A stretch of 64,000 nucleotides of DNA. It comes from Euglena gracilis (Eukaryota > Euglenida > Euglenophyceae > Euglenales). Shown piece after piece: positions 1-9,609 of this stretch. The notes beneath the pieces were generated by a model. The model was not told where the DNA came from and did not search any database. It saw only the letters and a program-made list of their open reading frames with translations. A program made the position numbers and the translations under genes. The stretch's first letter is position 1; each line of letters opens with the position of its first letter. The DNA is taken from positions 55,433,341 to 55,497,340 of the forward strand of contig CP154955.1 in assembly GCA_039621445.1 (NCBI GenBank), written 5' to 3'.

Positions 1-38
1 TCTACTGACATTAACGGATTTCAGCCTGAAATTGTTTG

Positions 39-160
39 TGTCAGTCGATTTCCATTCAGGCGCCCGTTTATGTCAGTCGATTTCCATTCAGGCGCCCGTT
101 TATGTCAGTCGATTTCCATTCAGGCGCCCGTTTATGTCGGTCGATTTCCATTCCATTGAA
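39..160. repeat. 32-bp tandem repeat, about four units (left arm)
   Basis: Units begin at 39, 71, 103 and 135, each opening with TGTCAGTCGATTTCCATTC and closing with GGCGCCCGTTTA. The array is mirrored in the right arm at about 1395-1516. Confidence 0.85.
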
Positions 161-565
161 ATCTGTTGCTGGTCAGATTGGGAATTTTTAGTGACTTTTT
201 GGACATTTTGGATCTCCCTTTTTTGAAGACATTTTTGGTCCTATGGGGTTGTGGAGGCGTTATGGACCAGAAAAAAACCAAATTTTGTGGTCAGGTGATC
301 ACAGCTGGCTGAACTTTGGATGGAACAGACGGAAGGACGGAGCTGAAGATTATCATTTTCTGGGACTTCAGAAAAAGCATTCGGCAAATTTGCCCTGAAC
401 CAGGGCGGCTCGCTTCGCTCGCTCGCGCCCGGCGCCCCTGCTGAATCTGTTAGTGTCGGTCGATTTTTGTATAAAAACCTATTTTCTGGGCCCGACGCTT
501 GTCTTGATATTCATTCGACCGAACCGCCTGGACGGAAATATGGTCAAAAAAGTGGTTTTTGGCCC

Positions 566-692
566 ATTAACGGGCGCCTGAATGGAAATCGACCGACACT
601 AACGGGCGCCTGAATAGAAATTGACCGACACTAACGGGCGCCTGAATGGAAATCGACCAACACTAACGGGCGCCTGAATGGAAATCGACTGA
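566..692. repeat. Same 32-bp unit, inverted, in the element's middle
   Basis: Four units of the same motif on the opposite strand (core CGGGCGCCTGAATGGAAATC) lie inside the loop region. The element therefore carries three arrays of one unit. Some units end GACCGACACTAA instead of GACTGACATAAA. Confidence 0.75.
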
Positions 693-1594
693 CATAAACG
701 GTTTCCGATGTCTTGGAAATCGACCGACCTTTTGTGTCCTTTTTTTGAATGCCCTTTTGTTCCGTTTCGGGACATTTTAGGTTTCAGCCTGAAATCCGTT
801 AATGTCGACCCAACCTTTTGTTCCCTTTTTCGGAATGCAGTTTTTCTTCCATTTTGAAAGAAACAATCTCTACATCAAGAACTGTGTCTTAAACGCAGAC
901 TCTGCATTTTTTCGGAATGCATTTTTTCTTCCATTTTGACAAGAACAATCTCTATCTCAAGAACTGTGGCTAAAACGCAGACTCTGCATTTTTTTTAGAA
1001 ACACAGATTTTGACCAAAGCCATGTTGCCAGGAACACAGCCTTGCAATAGAATAGAATTGCAATACAGGCGTCGAGCCCAGAAAATAGGTTTAACGTGGC
1101 CAAATCACTCCTCACCCAAAAGCTTTTCTTTCAGATGACCAGTGATAACAACTGGTTCAGGGCAAATTTGCCGAACGCTTTTTCTGAAGTCCCAGAAAAT
1201 GATAATCTTCAGCTCCGTCCTTCCGTCTGTTCCATCCAAAGTTCAGCCAGCTGTGATCACCTGACCACAAAATTTGGTTTTTTTCTGGTCCATAACGCCT
1301 GCACAACCCCATAGGACCAAAAATGTCTTCAAAAAAGGGAGATCCAAAATGTCCAAAAAGTCACTAAAAATTCCCAATCTGACCAGCAACAGATTTCAAT
1401 GGAATGGAAATCGACCGACATAAACGGGCGCCTGAATGGAAATCGACTGACATAAACGGGCGCCTGAATGGAAATCGACTGACATAAACGGGCGCCTGAA
1501 TGGAAATCGACTGACACAAACAATTTCAGGCTGAAATCCGTTAATGTCAGTAGAATTTCAAGACAGGCGTCGGGCCCAGAAAATAGGTTTTAAA

Positions 1595-1716
1595 AACTGT
1601 GTCCCAGACGCCGGTTCGGGCGGGAAACCTGTGCCTGGGACGCCGGTTCGGGCTACCGCCCGAACCGGCGTCCCAGGCACAGGTTTCCAGCCCGAACCGG
1701 CGTCTGGGACACAGTT
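1595..1716. repeat. Hairpin H1, copy 1 (arms ~58 nt)
   Basis: A near-perfect palindrome built around GACGCCGGTTCGGGC and its complement, ending ACTGTGTCCC/GGGACACAGT. Related copies lie at 4391-4520 and 8340-8467, with a partial one at 11125-11205. It is a dispersed small element, not a terminator. Confidence 0.75.
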
Positions 1717-3001
1717 CTCGATATGGAAAACGTGTTCAGCAGGGGGGCCCCCGAAGGGCCCGAAGATCCTATGCAAGAAAGTGCCGGAGGCGAAGTTAGT
1801 GCCGGCCATAGGGGGTGGTTCGGGTCTCAAGGGGGGGGGGTCACGGGGATACCACATTTGCAGTAGCCAAATTAGGAATCACCAAACAGGTTTTTGGGGA
1901 AATTCCATAAATTAGGAATCCCCACAGCTGAATTTAGGATTTTGACACCAACTTAGGAATCACCATCCCCAAATTTGCAAAATTTATGCCGCAAAATTAG
2001 GAATCTTCCTGAAAATTTTATCAAATTAGGCAACACCGGCCATTTTTTCCGAAAAAAATTTGGCCAAAAAAGGTCTTACCCCCCCCCCCTTATTGTCCCT
2101 GGGCCCCGGCCGACGGGGGATTTTTTGGCCCAGCCAATGAAATTCCTTTGGTACCCCCTTATTGTCCCCCCCCTTATTGTCCGGTCGGGCCTCCTGGGGA
2201 GAGGTCGGTGGGACAATAAGGGGGGGGGGCGGTAGGTCGGGTCACTGGGGGGGGGGTCACGGGGGGAACACCCCCGTAAACGGACAAGAAGCCTCAGTCC
2301 AACAAGGGGGGCGAGATCCTTGACAAGGCTAAATATTACCATTGTTTTTTCGCGGCGAGATGGTGGCGCTTTTTTGAAAGAGGGCATTGAACGTGACAAA
2401 AAAAAATGTAACAATTTTTGACATTATGACACAAATCCATCACAGCTTGCAAGCTTTCAAGCTGCAAACGTGCGGCAAGACGGTGAAGTCTTTTGTGGTT
2501 TGGAATTTCAAACGAGTGCAAAATGCGAAAAAGGAGACGGTAATGAGGTTGCCTACCAAAACCTGCCCCCTCCCAGCCATTTTGTGTGGAACAAAAAAAT
2601 GTATTGCCGCCCAAAGGGCGGCTGGACGGCAATGCAATTTTCCAAAAACCTTCCCCAAGAGCCAAATTTGTCAACAGAAATGGTGTGCTCTTTGAGAAAT
2701 TGAACGTTAGAAGCCTGGTCAAGATGCATCTGTTTCCTGTTGCCCCCCAAAGGACGGCGAGACGGCAATGGAGATATTCACAAACAACAACCCCAAATTA
2801 AAACCGTTTAACAGTGACGGGTTAACCCCCCCAAATAACGTGGCGGCGTGCCCCGTCATTGGCACCATCTTTTTGACCTTCCCCCCTGCCCCGTTATTTG
2901 GGCACTACCTGCCATCATCAAACGTTGGATCCCGCCCCGATTTTCACTACTAATGGACCCCCTGGGGGGATAACTGGTAAATCCCTGCCATACACACAGA
3001 T

Positions 3002-3225
3002 ATGCATGCATGTTTGTATACATACCACCCCCCCCCTAAATGACCCTATTAATGTTGCTTCAGGACCCCCCAAAGGGTCATCTAGGGGGGGGGTCATTTA
3101 GGGGGGGGATACGTTTCCCACTTGAAAAATTGCTCTGCTCTGTGACCCCCCCTAGATGACCCCCCCGGGGGGTCATCTAGGGGGGGGGGTCATTTAGGGG
3201 GGGGGGGTATGTACATGCATGCACT
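3002..3225. repeat. Nested hairpin with TGCATG...CATGCA ends
   Basis: The ends (GCATGCATGTTTGTATACAT on the left, ATGTACATGCATGC on the right) are inverted. Inside, CCTAAATGACCC and GGGTCATTTAGG pair, and TAGATGACCCCCC and GGGGGGTCATCTA pair in the middle. This is a G/C-tract palindromic element. Confidence 0.6.
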
Positions 3226-3554
3226 CGCGGCAGGCAAGAATTGTGGAATATTTTCGTCCGCCCTAACCTCTCGGACCAAAAAAACTGAGGGTGCCCCGTT
3301 ATTGGAACCATTTTTTTTGCCCCTCCCCCCGCCCCATTAGTCGGGCACAGGGGGGGGGGGTTGGGGGCTCCGCCCCCAAAGGAATTTCATTGAAAAACTT
3401 CACTGGTGAAGTTCACCGGTGAAGTTCACCGGTGAAGTTCGTCCATGTATTTCCAATGAAGAGGGGGGGAGGTGGGGGGGGTCCCGCCCGAAAACCCCAA
3501 AGTTCACCGCCTGATCTCCAAAGGGGACTGCCCCGTTATTTGGGGGGTTTACCC

Positions 3555-3672
3555 TAAGTGAGAAAATCGTGTAACGTTCACGGGTACCCCATGAGGTACC
3601 CTGAACGTTAAACGTTTCCCCGTGGGAAATTGTGTAACGCTCACGTTTTCCCGCGGGAAACTGTGAACACTT
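3555..3672. repeat. GTTCACGGGTACC palindromic element, copy 1
   Basis: Inverted pairs GGGTACCCCATGAGGTACCC and GTTTCCC...GGGAAAC alternate with GTTCAC/GTGAAC motifs. A related copy lies at about 8800-8935. Confidence 0.55.
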
Positions 3673-3699
3673 TTGGGGGGGGGGACCGGGTGCCATTCC

Positions 3700-4320
3700 T
3701 TGCTTTCCAGGAGTAGGACACGAATGTTTGAAATGTGGGAGGATAAAACAGAGCATGGGGAGGGGAGAGCAGTACCATGGACACCAAACGTGCGGACAGC
3801 GTACTGTTGTGCTGATGCCTATTTCGGCATGGTCAGAAACATAACAGTGTACACACTCAACGGCAACCCGCACAAACCCATGCTTTCTTCGGAGCACGAC
3901 GCAAATCTGCACAGACGAAATGATAGACCTCGCCACAAATGGAGCAAACAACACTCTTTGCCTGAGGAACATCCGTGGTATCTTTTGCAACGTGAACAAT
4001 TTGGCGTCCATGTGATTTAGATCACCCGGAAGGTTTTTCATTGTCCCCACCACGATGGAATAAGTTTTGCGCCCGTCCGCAAAGCCTGGTTTCAGCCATT
4101 CGACCTCCATGCGGCGAAGCACCTCTCCGCGGTGTCCCGTGGTGTACCCCAAGATCACCACATGTTTCCTCTGGAGAAAAAATGGGTTGCGGTCGTCCAC
4201 TGTGGCAATGACCTTGAGGAGCTCACCAGCCTGCAAAACATTGTTGATGGGCTCCCCAACAAACTTTGTGGTCTTCTTTGCCCTCATCGTTTTGATGAGA
4301 GGGGCCATGAGGGAGGGCAT
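3700..4320 (-). pseudogene. Tyrosine-recombinase-like fragment (Crypton-like), partial
   Basis: The minus-strand frame opening at 4320 contains VVILGYTTGHRGEVLRRMEV followed by VEWLK. That layout matches the first catalytic-arginine region of tyrosine recombinases (family pattern: hydrophobic-T-G-x-R-x-G-E-x-x-x-L). The next stretch, through KLFTLQKIP, could be the beta-hairpin after it. Beyond about 3900 the frame becomes Cys-rich and unconvincing, and a second frame competes, so a frameshift or lost end is likely. I do not see a secure HxxR...Y end. A longer homologue lies at 6973-8244 on the same strand. Tyrosine recombinases of this kind move Crypton and DIRS-like elements in eukaryotes; assignment to Crypton is inference. 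Confidence 0.45.
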
Positions 4321-4390
4321 GCGTCGGACACAAAAGCTTTGTTGATCCGTGCCACCGTGTTCACATATGTCTTAACGTGACCCCCCCCCT

Positions 4391-4520
4391 GAAACCGTGT
4401 ATGGGGGCTCTGGTTTCACGCCCGAACCGGCGTCCAGGACGCCGGTTCGGGCGGGAAATTTCCTGCCCAAACCGGCGTGGACGCCGGTTCGGGCAGGAAA
4501 CCAGTGTCTGGGACTGAATC
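4391..4520. repeat. Hairpin H1, copy 2
   Basis: GCCCGAACCGGCGTCC and its complement alternate several times. It sits just upstream, on the minus strand, of the recombinase fragment ending at 4320. Confidence 0.65.
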
Positions 4521-5100
4521 AACTGGGCAACAGAACCAAAACTTAAAGCGCAGTGAAAATCGTTGTGAGTTGCGAATCTGAGTTGCGAGGGAAACGGCAA
4601 CAACAGTTTAACAGGGATATCGGAGAGGATTGCTAGGCAAACAGCAAAGTACCACAGCCGCAACGATAAACGAGGACAAACGTTATGCCGACAAGGACAG
4701 GCAACGGTCACTTACTTACAATCAGGGCACACCCAGGAGCCGTAACGGGGGGGGATCACCAAACCCGCACAAACAAAATGCCACGGCAGGTGGCAGACGT
4801 CGCAAAGTACTTTACGCTTGCCGCCATGCACGCCCATTGCCCCCCCCGCAGTTGGGACAAAGGTCAGCGTCGCCAGCGTCCTCGGATTTGACCTCCTTCG
4901 GCTGGTCGCAGTTCACCGCAACCGCGGTGCGGAAGGGGTTCGCGGCCCCGGTGAGGTCGATAGACAGGGCAGCGGTGGGCGGTGTAGGAGGGGCAACGAC
5001 AGGACAGTTTCAGGGCATAAACGGAGATGGGTTTAGCAAATTAGCCAGCAGAGTGGGTTTAGCAATTAGTAAGGAGCGGGGGCAACGTAAGTGAACAGCC
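4521..5100. other. Non-coding interval without clear features
   Basis: Several overlapping frames exist on the plus strand, but none shows a recognisable family or exon signals. It may be the intron or spacer between the minus-strand fragments on each side. Confidence 0.3.
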
Positions 5101-5763
5101 CTAGCTGGCGAACGCAAACGCATTGTAGTCACTCTTGTGGAGGGCGAGCATTTGTCTGTACTGAGACAAATCGTCGATGGTCAGCCGCTCTGCCTCCGGC
5201 TCCTGAGCGTGTAGCGTGTGACGTGTAGAAACAGGTGACGTGTGACGCAGAAACAGGCAAACCTCCTCTGGCTTCAGCGCCGCCGCGTACTGCAGGTGTT
5301 CCGCAGGCACGGGCTTGCAGTCGGGCATCGGCAGCGGCGGCAGGTCGCCCGCGTCCACGATTATCTGATCCAGGGGTGTTTTAGGAAACGTACTCTGGAA
5401 GGAATGCATGCCTCGTCATCAGAGCTGACAACCTCCACGGTCGGCGCCTCCTTCTTCAGCGTCAGCAGAGCCCGAGTCGACTGCACGCACTGCTTCTTCC
5501 TCTAATAAATGTGCAAAGGGATCACTGAACGGTAAACATGGCAACCTTTTGCAGCGCCTCTGCAGCCTGTCGACAAACGTCGTCTTGAGGAGCACGGAAG
5601 TACCGGTCGGTATTCCGTGGGCACATGCCCACGGCTTTTGCTGCGCGATGGGCACCAAGCTCCTCCACCAGCGCCGAGACCACCGGACGGCGCGCGAGGT
5701 CTTTAAAAACGTGTTCAGCCCGCCAAATGCCTGCCCTGAAATTCGTGGTCATGAACACGTTTT
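5101..5763 (-). pseudogene. Minus-strand coding-like fragments of unknown function
   Basis: Two minus-strand segments look protein-like. The segment 5758-5522 includes RPVVSALVEELGAHRAAKAV and then MCPRNTDRYFRAPQDD. The segment 5409-5101 includes DAGDLPPLPMPDCKPVPAEH and ends LSQYRQMLALHKSDYNAFAF. They are in different frames, with coding-like acidic residues between them, so an intron or frameshift separates them. They lie upstream, in the same orientation, of the recombinase fragment ending at 4320 and may be the 5' part of the same dead element. I do not recognise the family. Confidence 0.3.
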
Positions 5764-5910
5764 CAATGAGGGCATTTGTGGCAATGACACGTTTTCAGTG
5801 AAGGCATCTGGGTTCAGGCACGTTTTCAATGAGGGCATTTGTGTCAATGACACGTTTTCAGTGAAGGCATCCGGGTTCAGGCACGTTTTCAGTGAGGCAT
5901 CTGTGGCAAC
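5752..5910. repeat. Tandem array of ACGTTTTCAGTGA-type units, copy 1
   Basis: Alternating ~31-33-nt units combine CACGTTTTCA(G/A)TGA with GGCATTTGTG or GGCATCCGGGTTCAGG. The same array recurs at 6838-6984, about 1.1 kb away in the same orientation, and single units occur near 7085 and 7170. Confidence 0.7.
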
Positions 5911-6132
5911 CCTGAGTAAAAAGCCAAAAACAGTATCATGAAAAAGCGGCGTGTGGTTGCGAGGCCGGGTGGTCCTCAACCAGTGAGGCGGGTCGGGGGC
6001 ACTCTACAACACAACAGAAGGCTGGGTTGCCTTGGAGCACAACGAAACAGAGTGGCGGACATCACGGCACACGACACGCTTTACACAAAGAAACCGTGTT
6101 TGGGCCGATTTCGAGACTTTAAAAGTCTTAAA

Positions 6133-6262
6133 TCTTCGCCCAAAACACGGTTTCAAACAAGAACAGTGTTTTGGGCCAAGGTTTTAGGGGGGCCCAGGGG
6201 CGACCGCGGCGCCTTCGGCGTCGCGGTCCCCGCCCCTGGGCTCCCCCTAAGTCTTGGCCCGA
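6133..6262. repeat. Hairpin H2, copy 1 (GGGGGGCCCAGGGGC core)
   Basis: An imperfect palindrome with arms such as CCAAGGTTTTAGGGGGGCCC and its approximate complement, centred on GGCGCCTTCGGCGTC. A shorter copy without the centre lies at 23720-23872, inside an intron of the Ca2+-ATPase gene. Confidence 0.6.
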
Positions 6263-6498
6263 ACACAGTTTCTTGACACAAAAGAGCCATACTTTGGCTC
6301 TTTTGCCAAACCTTGGCAATGAAAATGATATGCCAATCACAGACAACTTTGTTCACAGACAACTTTGTTTGTTTGGCGTCACAGACAACTTTGTTCAGCT
6401 CCACACAATTTGGATTTTTGGGAATGGCAACACCACAAAAACCACATTTCTCGTGTTTTATTGGCAGTCGGGACACAGCACGAGGCACAGGGGGTTGG

Positions 6499-6789
6499 TC
6501 AGGGGACCACACACTGTTCGATGACGCTCGCCTCATCGAACAACAGGCTGGGTTCCAGCTCCCATCCCGTCCAGGCAACAAAGAAAGCATCCAGCTCAGG
6601 ATAACAGGCTTGCCGATGTTGACACAGTTTGGCGAACTCCAAACAGTTGGCAACAGCAGCAAGCTCTGCACCTACGGAGCCGGACTTTTTCTTTGTGTTG
6701 CCCTGTGCCAGCAAGGTGCCATGAAGGGGGTCCGTCCTAGGGGGAGGTGGCAAAAGACCATTCACAAAGTTTGCCGTGCGTTTGGCCAT
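6499..6789 (-). pseudogene. Fragment of recombinase-element N-terminal domain
   Basis: The minus-strand frame starting at 6789 contains FAKLCQHRQACYPELDAFFV then AWTGWEL. This aligns with KVCELRGATFDKLDDWLL in the 6973-8244 protein and with DICKQHGATYATLDEIFVGW at 9376. The shared pattern is C-x3-A-[TC]-[FY]-x2-LD, then a Trp 7-9 residues later. The frame stops at 6499 just after the motif and I see no catalytic part. It is a decayed paralogue of the neighbouring recombinase gene. The homology is seen in sequence; the function is inferred from the longer copy. Confidence 0.5.
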
Positions 6790-6837
6790 ATTGGCAGGGC
6801 TGCGGGAAAAAAGAAAAAAAGAAAAAAAGGGGGGGGT

Positions 6838-6984
6838 GACACGTTTTCAGTGAGGGCATTTGTGGCAATGACACGTTTTCAGTGAAGGCATCCGGGTTCA
6901 GGCACGTTTTCAGTGAGGGCATTTGTGTCAATGACACGTTTTCAGTGAAGGCATCCGGGTTCAGGCACGTTTTCAGTGAGGGCG
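6838..6984. repeat. Tandem array of ACGTTTTCAGTGA-type units, copy 2
   Basis: Same units and orientation as 5752-5910. It overlaps the 3' end of the minus-strand recombinase frame at 6973. Confidence 0.7.
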
Positions 6985-8244
6985 CCGTTTTTTGGGTCCG
7001 AATTTCACAAATTGGCGTTTTTGACCCCTTGCGTGAATCATGACCACGAATTTCAGGGCAGGCATTTGGCGGGCTCTGAAAACGTTTTTAAACAAATTGT
7101 GGCTGAGCCCAGATTTCAGCCTGAAAACGTGTTCAGGGGCCCCCTTCGGGGGCCCCTGGCTGAACACGTTTTCAGGCTGAAATCTGGGCTCAGCCACAAT
7201 TTGTGTATAGAAAACAATCGCACGGTCCAGCACATCCCGCGCCCAATTTGCTGCCCCACGGAACGTGGCATAAGTTGGCTTGACAGAGCCCGGAACCTTG
7301 GTGAAAATTGTAGCCCTACGCCAAAAAGGCACGGAGGGATTGGCAGCATCAGGCAGGCTTGCCTTTTGCCATCGCCAAGCCTCCACCCCGCAAAGTTTTG
7401 GGTTGTCTCGGGGCAGCATGAGCTGCTCCCGGAGTGGCTTTTTGGCGTTCTGTTGATTGCTCTGGCAGGCTTTTTGTTTTGGATATTTCACCAAAACTTC
7501 TGTAACACCCTCCCGCTCTGACGGGTGAAAACACCCCACCGTCAGCTCCACAAACGTCTCAGGCCTTTGGCCCAAGTTGTAGGCAATCAACAGGATATTC
7601 ATCCTCTGGCTCTCCAAAAAGTTGGTCCAGGTTGTCAGGTCAAAGAGCCTCATAATTTCCTCCTCGGACACTATCGCCACCTCCTCTTCTTCGGCCTTTT
7701 GCTTCTTCTCCCGAAGAGAAGCAGCGTTGAAAAAACCGCAAAACTGCGGATAATGTGACTGCACCGAAGGCACAAACGAGCCGACACGGGTGGGCGATTC
7801 CTTATACAACGCAGCCAAAGCGTTGGCCATGGTGGTCAGCGTGGAGGGATACCAGGACCGATCCTGGACGTTGGCATTAGCACAAATTTCTTTGCGTTGG
7901 ACGGCGGCTGCCTGCTGCTTCTCGTCACCGTGATCAAAAAGGCACGTGACCTTTACCGTCCAAAAAGCAAATGCCAAGAGCCAGTCGTCCAGTTTGTCAA
8001 ACGTTGCCCCACGCAGCTCGCAAACTTTTTGGAAATCCCGGGCAGCTGAAAGCGCCACCATTTTTCCTTTCGCAAGACCACCACGAGGGCAACTGTTGAC
8101 AAACGTATCCCCAAACAAAAGTGAGTGGGCTGCTGGAGTTTCCCGAGGTGCGGCGGCAGCCTCAAGACCAGCCAAAAATTCTGCTGGTGTGGGGGGTTGG
8201 GCCAGCGCATTGGTGCATACGGTAGTGACCTGGCCGGCGTACAT
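6973..8244 (-). CDS. Tyrosine-recombinase-like protein of a Crypton-like element, 3' end disrupted
   Basis: The frame gives 423 residues. Residues ~1-150 are helical and contain KVCELRGATFDKLDDWLL, the motif shared with nearby fragments; this is probably the SAM-like DNA-binding part. Around residue 210 ILLIAYNLGQRPETFVELTV has the layout of the catalytic Arg-I region (compare GHRGEVLRRM at 4320-3700). LMLPRDNPKLCGVEAW and AANWARDVLDRAIVFY follow. After that the frame runs into an inserted hairpin (7092-7204) and into tandem-repeat sequence at its end, so the expected HxxR and terminal Tyr block is missing or unrecognisable. MYAGQV at 8244 is the only sensible start. The copy is probably inactive. 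A phage-type integrase is unlikely given the setting. Confidence 0.5.
   Translation of the reverse strand: MYAGQVTTVCTNALAQPPTPAEFLAGLEAAAAPRETPAAHSLLFGDTFVNSCPRGGLAKGKMVALSAARDFQKVCELRGATFDKLDDWLLAFAFWTVKVTCLFDHGDEKQQAAAVQRKEICANANVQDRSWYPSTLTTMANALAALYKESPTRVGSFVPSVQSHYPQFCGFFNAASLREKKQKAEEEEVAIVSEEEIMRLFDLTTWTNFLESQRMNILLIAYNLGQRPETFVELTVGCFHPSEREGVTEVLVKYPKQKACQSNQQNAKKPLREQLMLPRDNPKLCGVEAWRWQKASLPDAANPSVPFWRRATIFTKVPGSVKPTYATFRGAANWARDVLDRAIVFYTQIVAEPRFQPENVFSQGPPKGAPEHVFRLKSGLSHNLFKNVFRARQMPALKFVVMIHARGQKRQFVKFGPKKRRPH
7092..7204. repeat. Near-perfect hairpin inserted in the recombinase frame
   Basis: Left arm CAGATTTCAGCCTGAAAACG and its exact complement flank a core that is itself palindromic (GGGGCCCCC TTC GGGGGCCCC). 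Total arm length is about 55 nt. Read on the minus strand it adds LKSGLSHNLF-like residues in frame. Confidence 0.8.
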
Positions 8245-8339
8245 TAAGAAAAACCTGTTAAGAATAGCATTTCATGACCGTGCATCCCCGGACGCCCGTT
8301 CGGGCGTGAAACCAGAGCCCCCGATACACGGTTTCAAAA

Positions 8340-8467
8340 ATTGTGTCCCAAACGCCAGTTCGGGCGTGAAACCTGTGCCTGGGACGCCGGTTCGGGCTAC
8401 CGGGCTACCGCCCGAACCGGCGTCCCAGGCACAGGCTTCACGCCCGAACCGGCGTTTGGGACACAGT
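8340..8467. repeat. Hairpin H1, copy 3
   Basis: Arms ATTGTGTCCC...GGGACACAGT around GACGCCGGTTCGGGC, with a short internal duplication GGGCTACCGGGCTACC at the loop. It is about 90 bp upstream of the start of the 6973-8244 minus-strand gene. Confidence 0.75.
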
Positions 8468-8799
8468 TCTCGATGTAATATGTCACCCCCCCCCCTAATA
8501 GTTGCCCCCCCCCCTTGGGGAGGGCGACAATTAGGGGGGTTACCCATGGACCCATGGACATGTAGGATAAATTGAGTACCCCCCCCCCCTAATTGTCACC
8601 CCCCCTAATTGTCGCCAGGGGCCGACTACCCACTACCCCCCGCCGACTAGCTACCGACCAATTGGGTAGTCGGCCGACTAGTCGGCCGACTACCCACTCC
8701 CCCCCCCCCCCCAGTCTACCGTTTGGCACTCACGGGTTCCCCTGAGGTAGACAATTTTTTTAGCAAATGCGTACTTCGCTATTTTTGGCATTTTTAGCG

Positions 8800-8935
8800 T
8801 TCACGGGTGCACTTTGGGCGTTCACGGGTACCTCATGGGGTACCCATGAACGCCCAAAAGTGTTCACGGTTTCCCATTGGGAAACCGTTTTACGTTCACA
8901 GTTTCCAAGTGGGAAATTGTGAACGGATTTTTCAG
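8800..8935. repeat. GTTCACGGGTACC palindromic element, copy 2
   Basis: GGGTACCTCATGGGGTACCC, TTTCCCATTGGGAAA and TTTCCAAGTGGGAAA palindromes alternate with GTTCACG motifs, matching 3555-3672 in plan but not base for base. Confidence 0.55.
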
Positions 8936-9375
8936 TAAAAAAACATTACCAAAAAACTATATCCCCCACCGTTAACGAGTTTGAGGCGGTTTTGCGCACG
9001 ACCATGTCTTTAGGAAGTGGAGGTTCGGCAGCCCCCCCCCCCCCCCTGGTGGTCGGACCCCCTCGGCACGGCAAAATGGGACCCCCCCTCCTGATCAGCT
9101 GACCCCCTCAGCACGGCATGCCGAATCATACCAATGAATTTTCCTTTGGGAACTTCCGGCTGTCCGCCACGGTGGACCTCCCCCCCCCTGGGGGGAGGTC
9201 CTGACCCCCTCAGCACGGCAAAATGGGACCCCCCTGGTGGCCGAGGGTCTTCGTCAGACGTGCCGAACCTCCAGAGCAACTGTTGATGCCCTTTTGGGCT
9301 CTCTTCCAAACCGTGGTGATCAGAAGCGAAAAATTGCACCCAAGAACCACGCTGCATTGAAGGCTTTTTGAATAC

Positions 9376-9609
9376 ATGGACATTTGCAAGCAGCACGGCG
9401 CAACTTATGCCACTCTGGACGAAATTTTTGTGGGCTGGGCACCGTGGACGGTCGATGCTGCGGAACTTTACACCAGCAAGGAAGACGTGGAAACTTGTCT
9501 GAAGGCAAAGCGTGACAAGGCCGGAAAAAATGGCCGAATTCGCTCCATGCCGGTTGCGTCAATTAACGTGACCCCCCCCCCCTATGGCACCCCCCCGGGA
9601 GCGTTTTGA
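9376..9609 (+). pseudogene. Fragment of recombinase-element N-terminal domain, opposite strand
   Basis: The frame contains DICKQHGATYATLDEIFVGW then APWTVDAAELY, aligning with the motif in the 6973-8244 and 6499-6789 copies. It is coding-like for ~55 residues (through KAKRDKAGKNGRIRS) and then enters a C-tract. A short upstream extension (about 9330-9376) may belong to it. No recombinase catalytic part follows; instead the inverted-repeat element at 9606 begins. It is a remnant of a third copy of the family, in the other orientation. Confidence 0.45.

Larger units (their letters stand above)
1..1554. mobile_element. Inverted-repeat element with ~400-bp arms (left edge may lie outside window)
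   Basis: Bases 1-403 reappear inverted at 1152-1554: paired positions always sum to 1555, and a 64-codon frame at 32-226 (+) is mirrored exactly at 1329-1523 (-). The two arms therefore look nearly identical, which points to a recent insertion or to arm homogenisation. The ~750-bp middle holds no coding frame that I believe. The text just after the right arm (sharing CAGGCGTCGGGCCCAGAAAA) recurs near 1062 and 15777, so parts of the element are dispersed. The arms' 64-residue frame has tandem-repeat composition and is probably not a protein. The class is unknown; long arms with internal tandem repeats recall Foldback or MULE-type elements. Confidence 0.7.
1717..3690. other. Non-coding, repeat-rich interval
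   Basis: Open frames here lie in C/G homopolymers or overlap on both strands, so I support no gene. The interval holds a C-tract/G-tract inverted pair (about 2080-2260), the motif CCCCAAATAACG with a degraded direct copy near 3300-3350, and the hairpins listed separately. Confidence 0.5.
8245..9375. other. Non-coding interval rich in palindromes
   Basis: It contains H1 copy 3 (8340-8467), C-tracts with CTAATTGTC repeats (8470-8630), AGTCGGCCGACTAGTCGGCC palindromes (about 8640-8700), a GTTCACGGGTACC element (8800-8935) and GACCCCCTCAGCACGGC direct repeats (9050-9240). No gene is supported. Confidence 0.5.

Noticed and set aside
39-1516. A 64-residue ORF present in two identical copies (32-226 and 1329-1523)
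   Set aside because: It is the translation of a 32-bp repeat within inverted arms; identity follows from the arms, not from protein selection.
5752-6984. CRISPR-like look of two arrays of ~31-33-nt units
   Set aside because: The units are contiguous variants of each other without unique spacers, there are no cas genes, and the DNA is eukaryotic.
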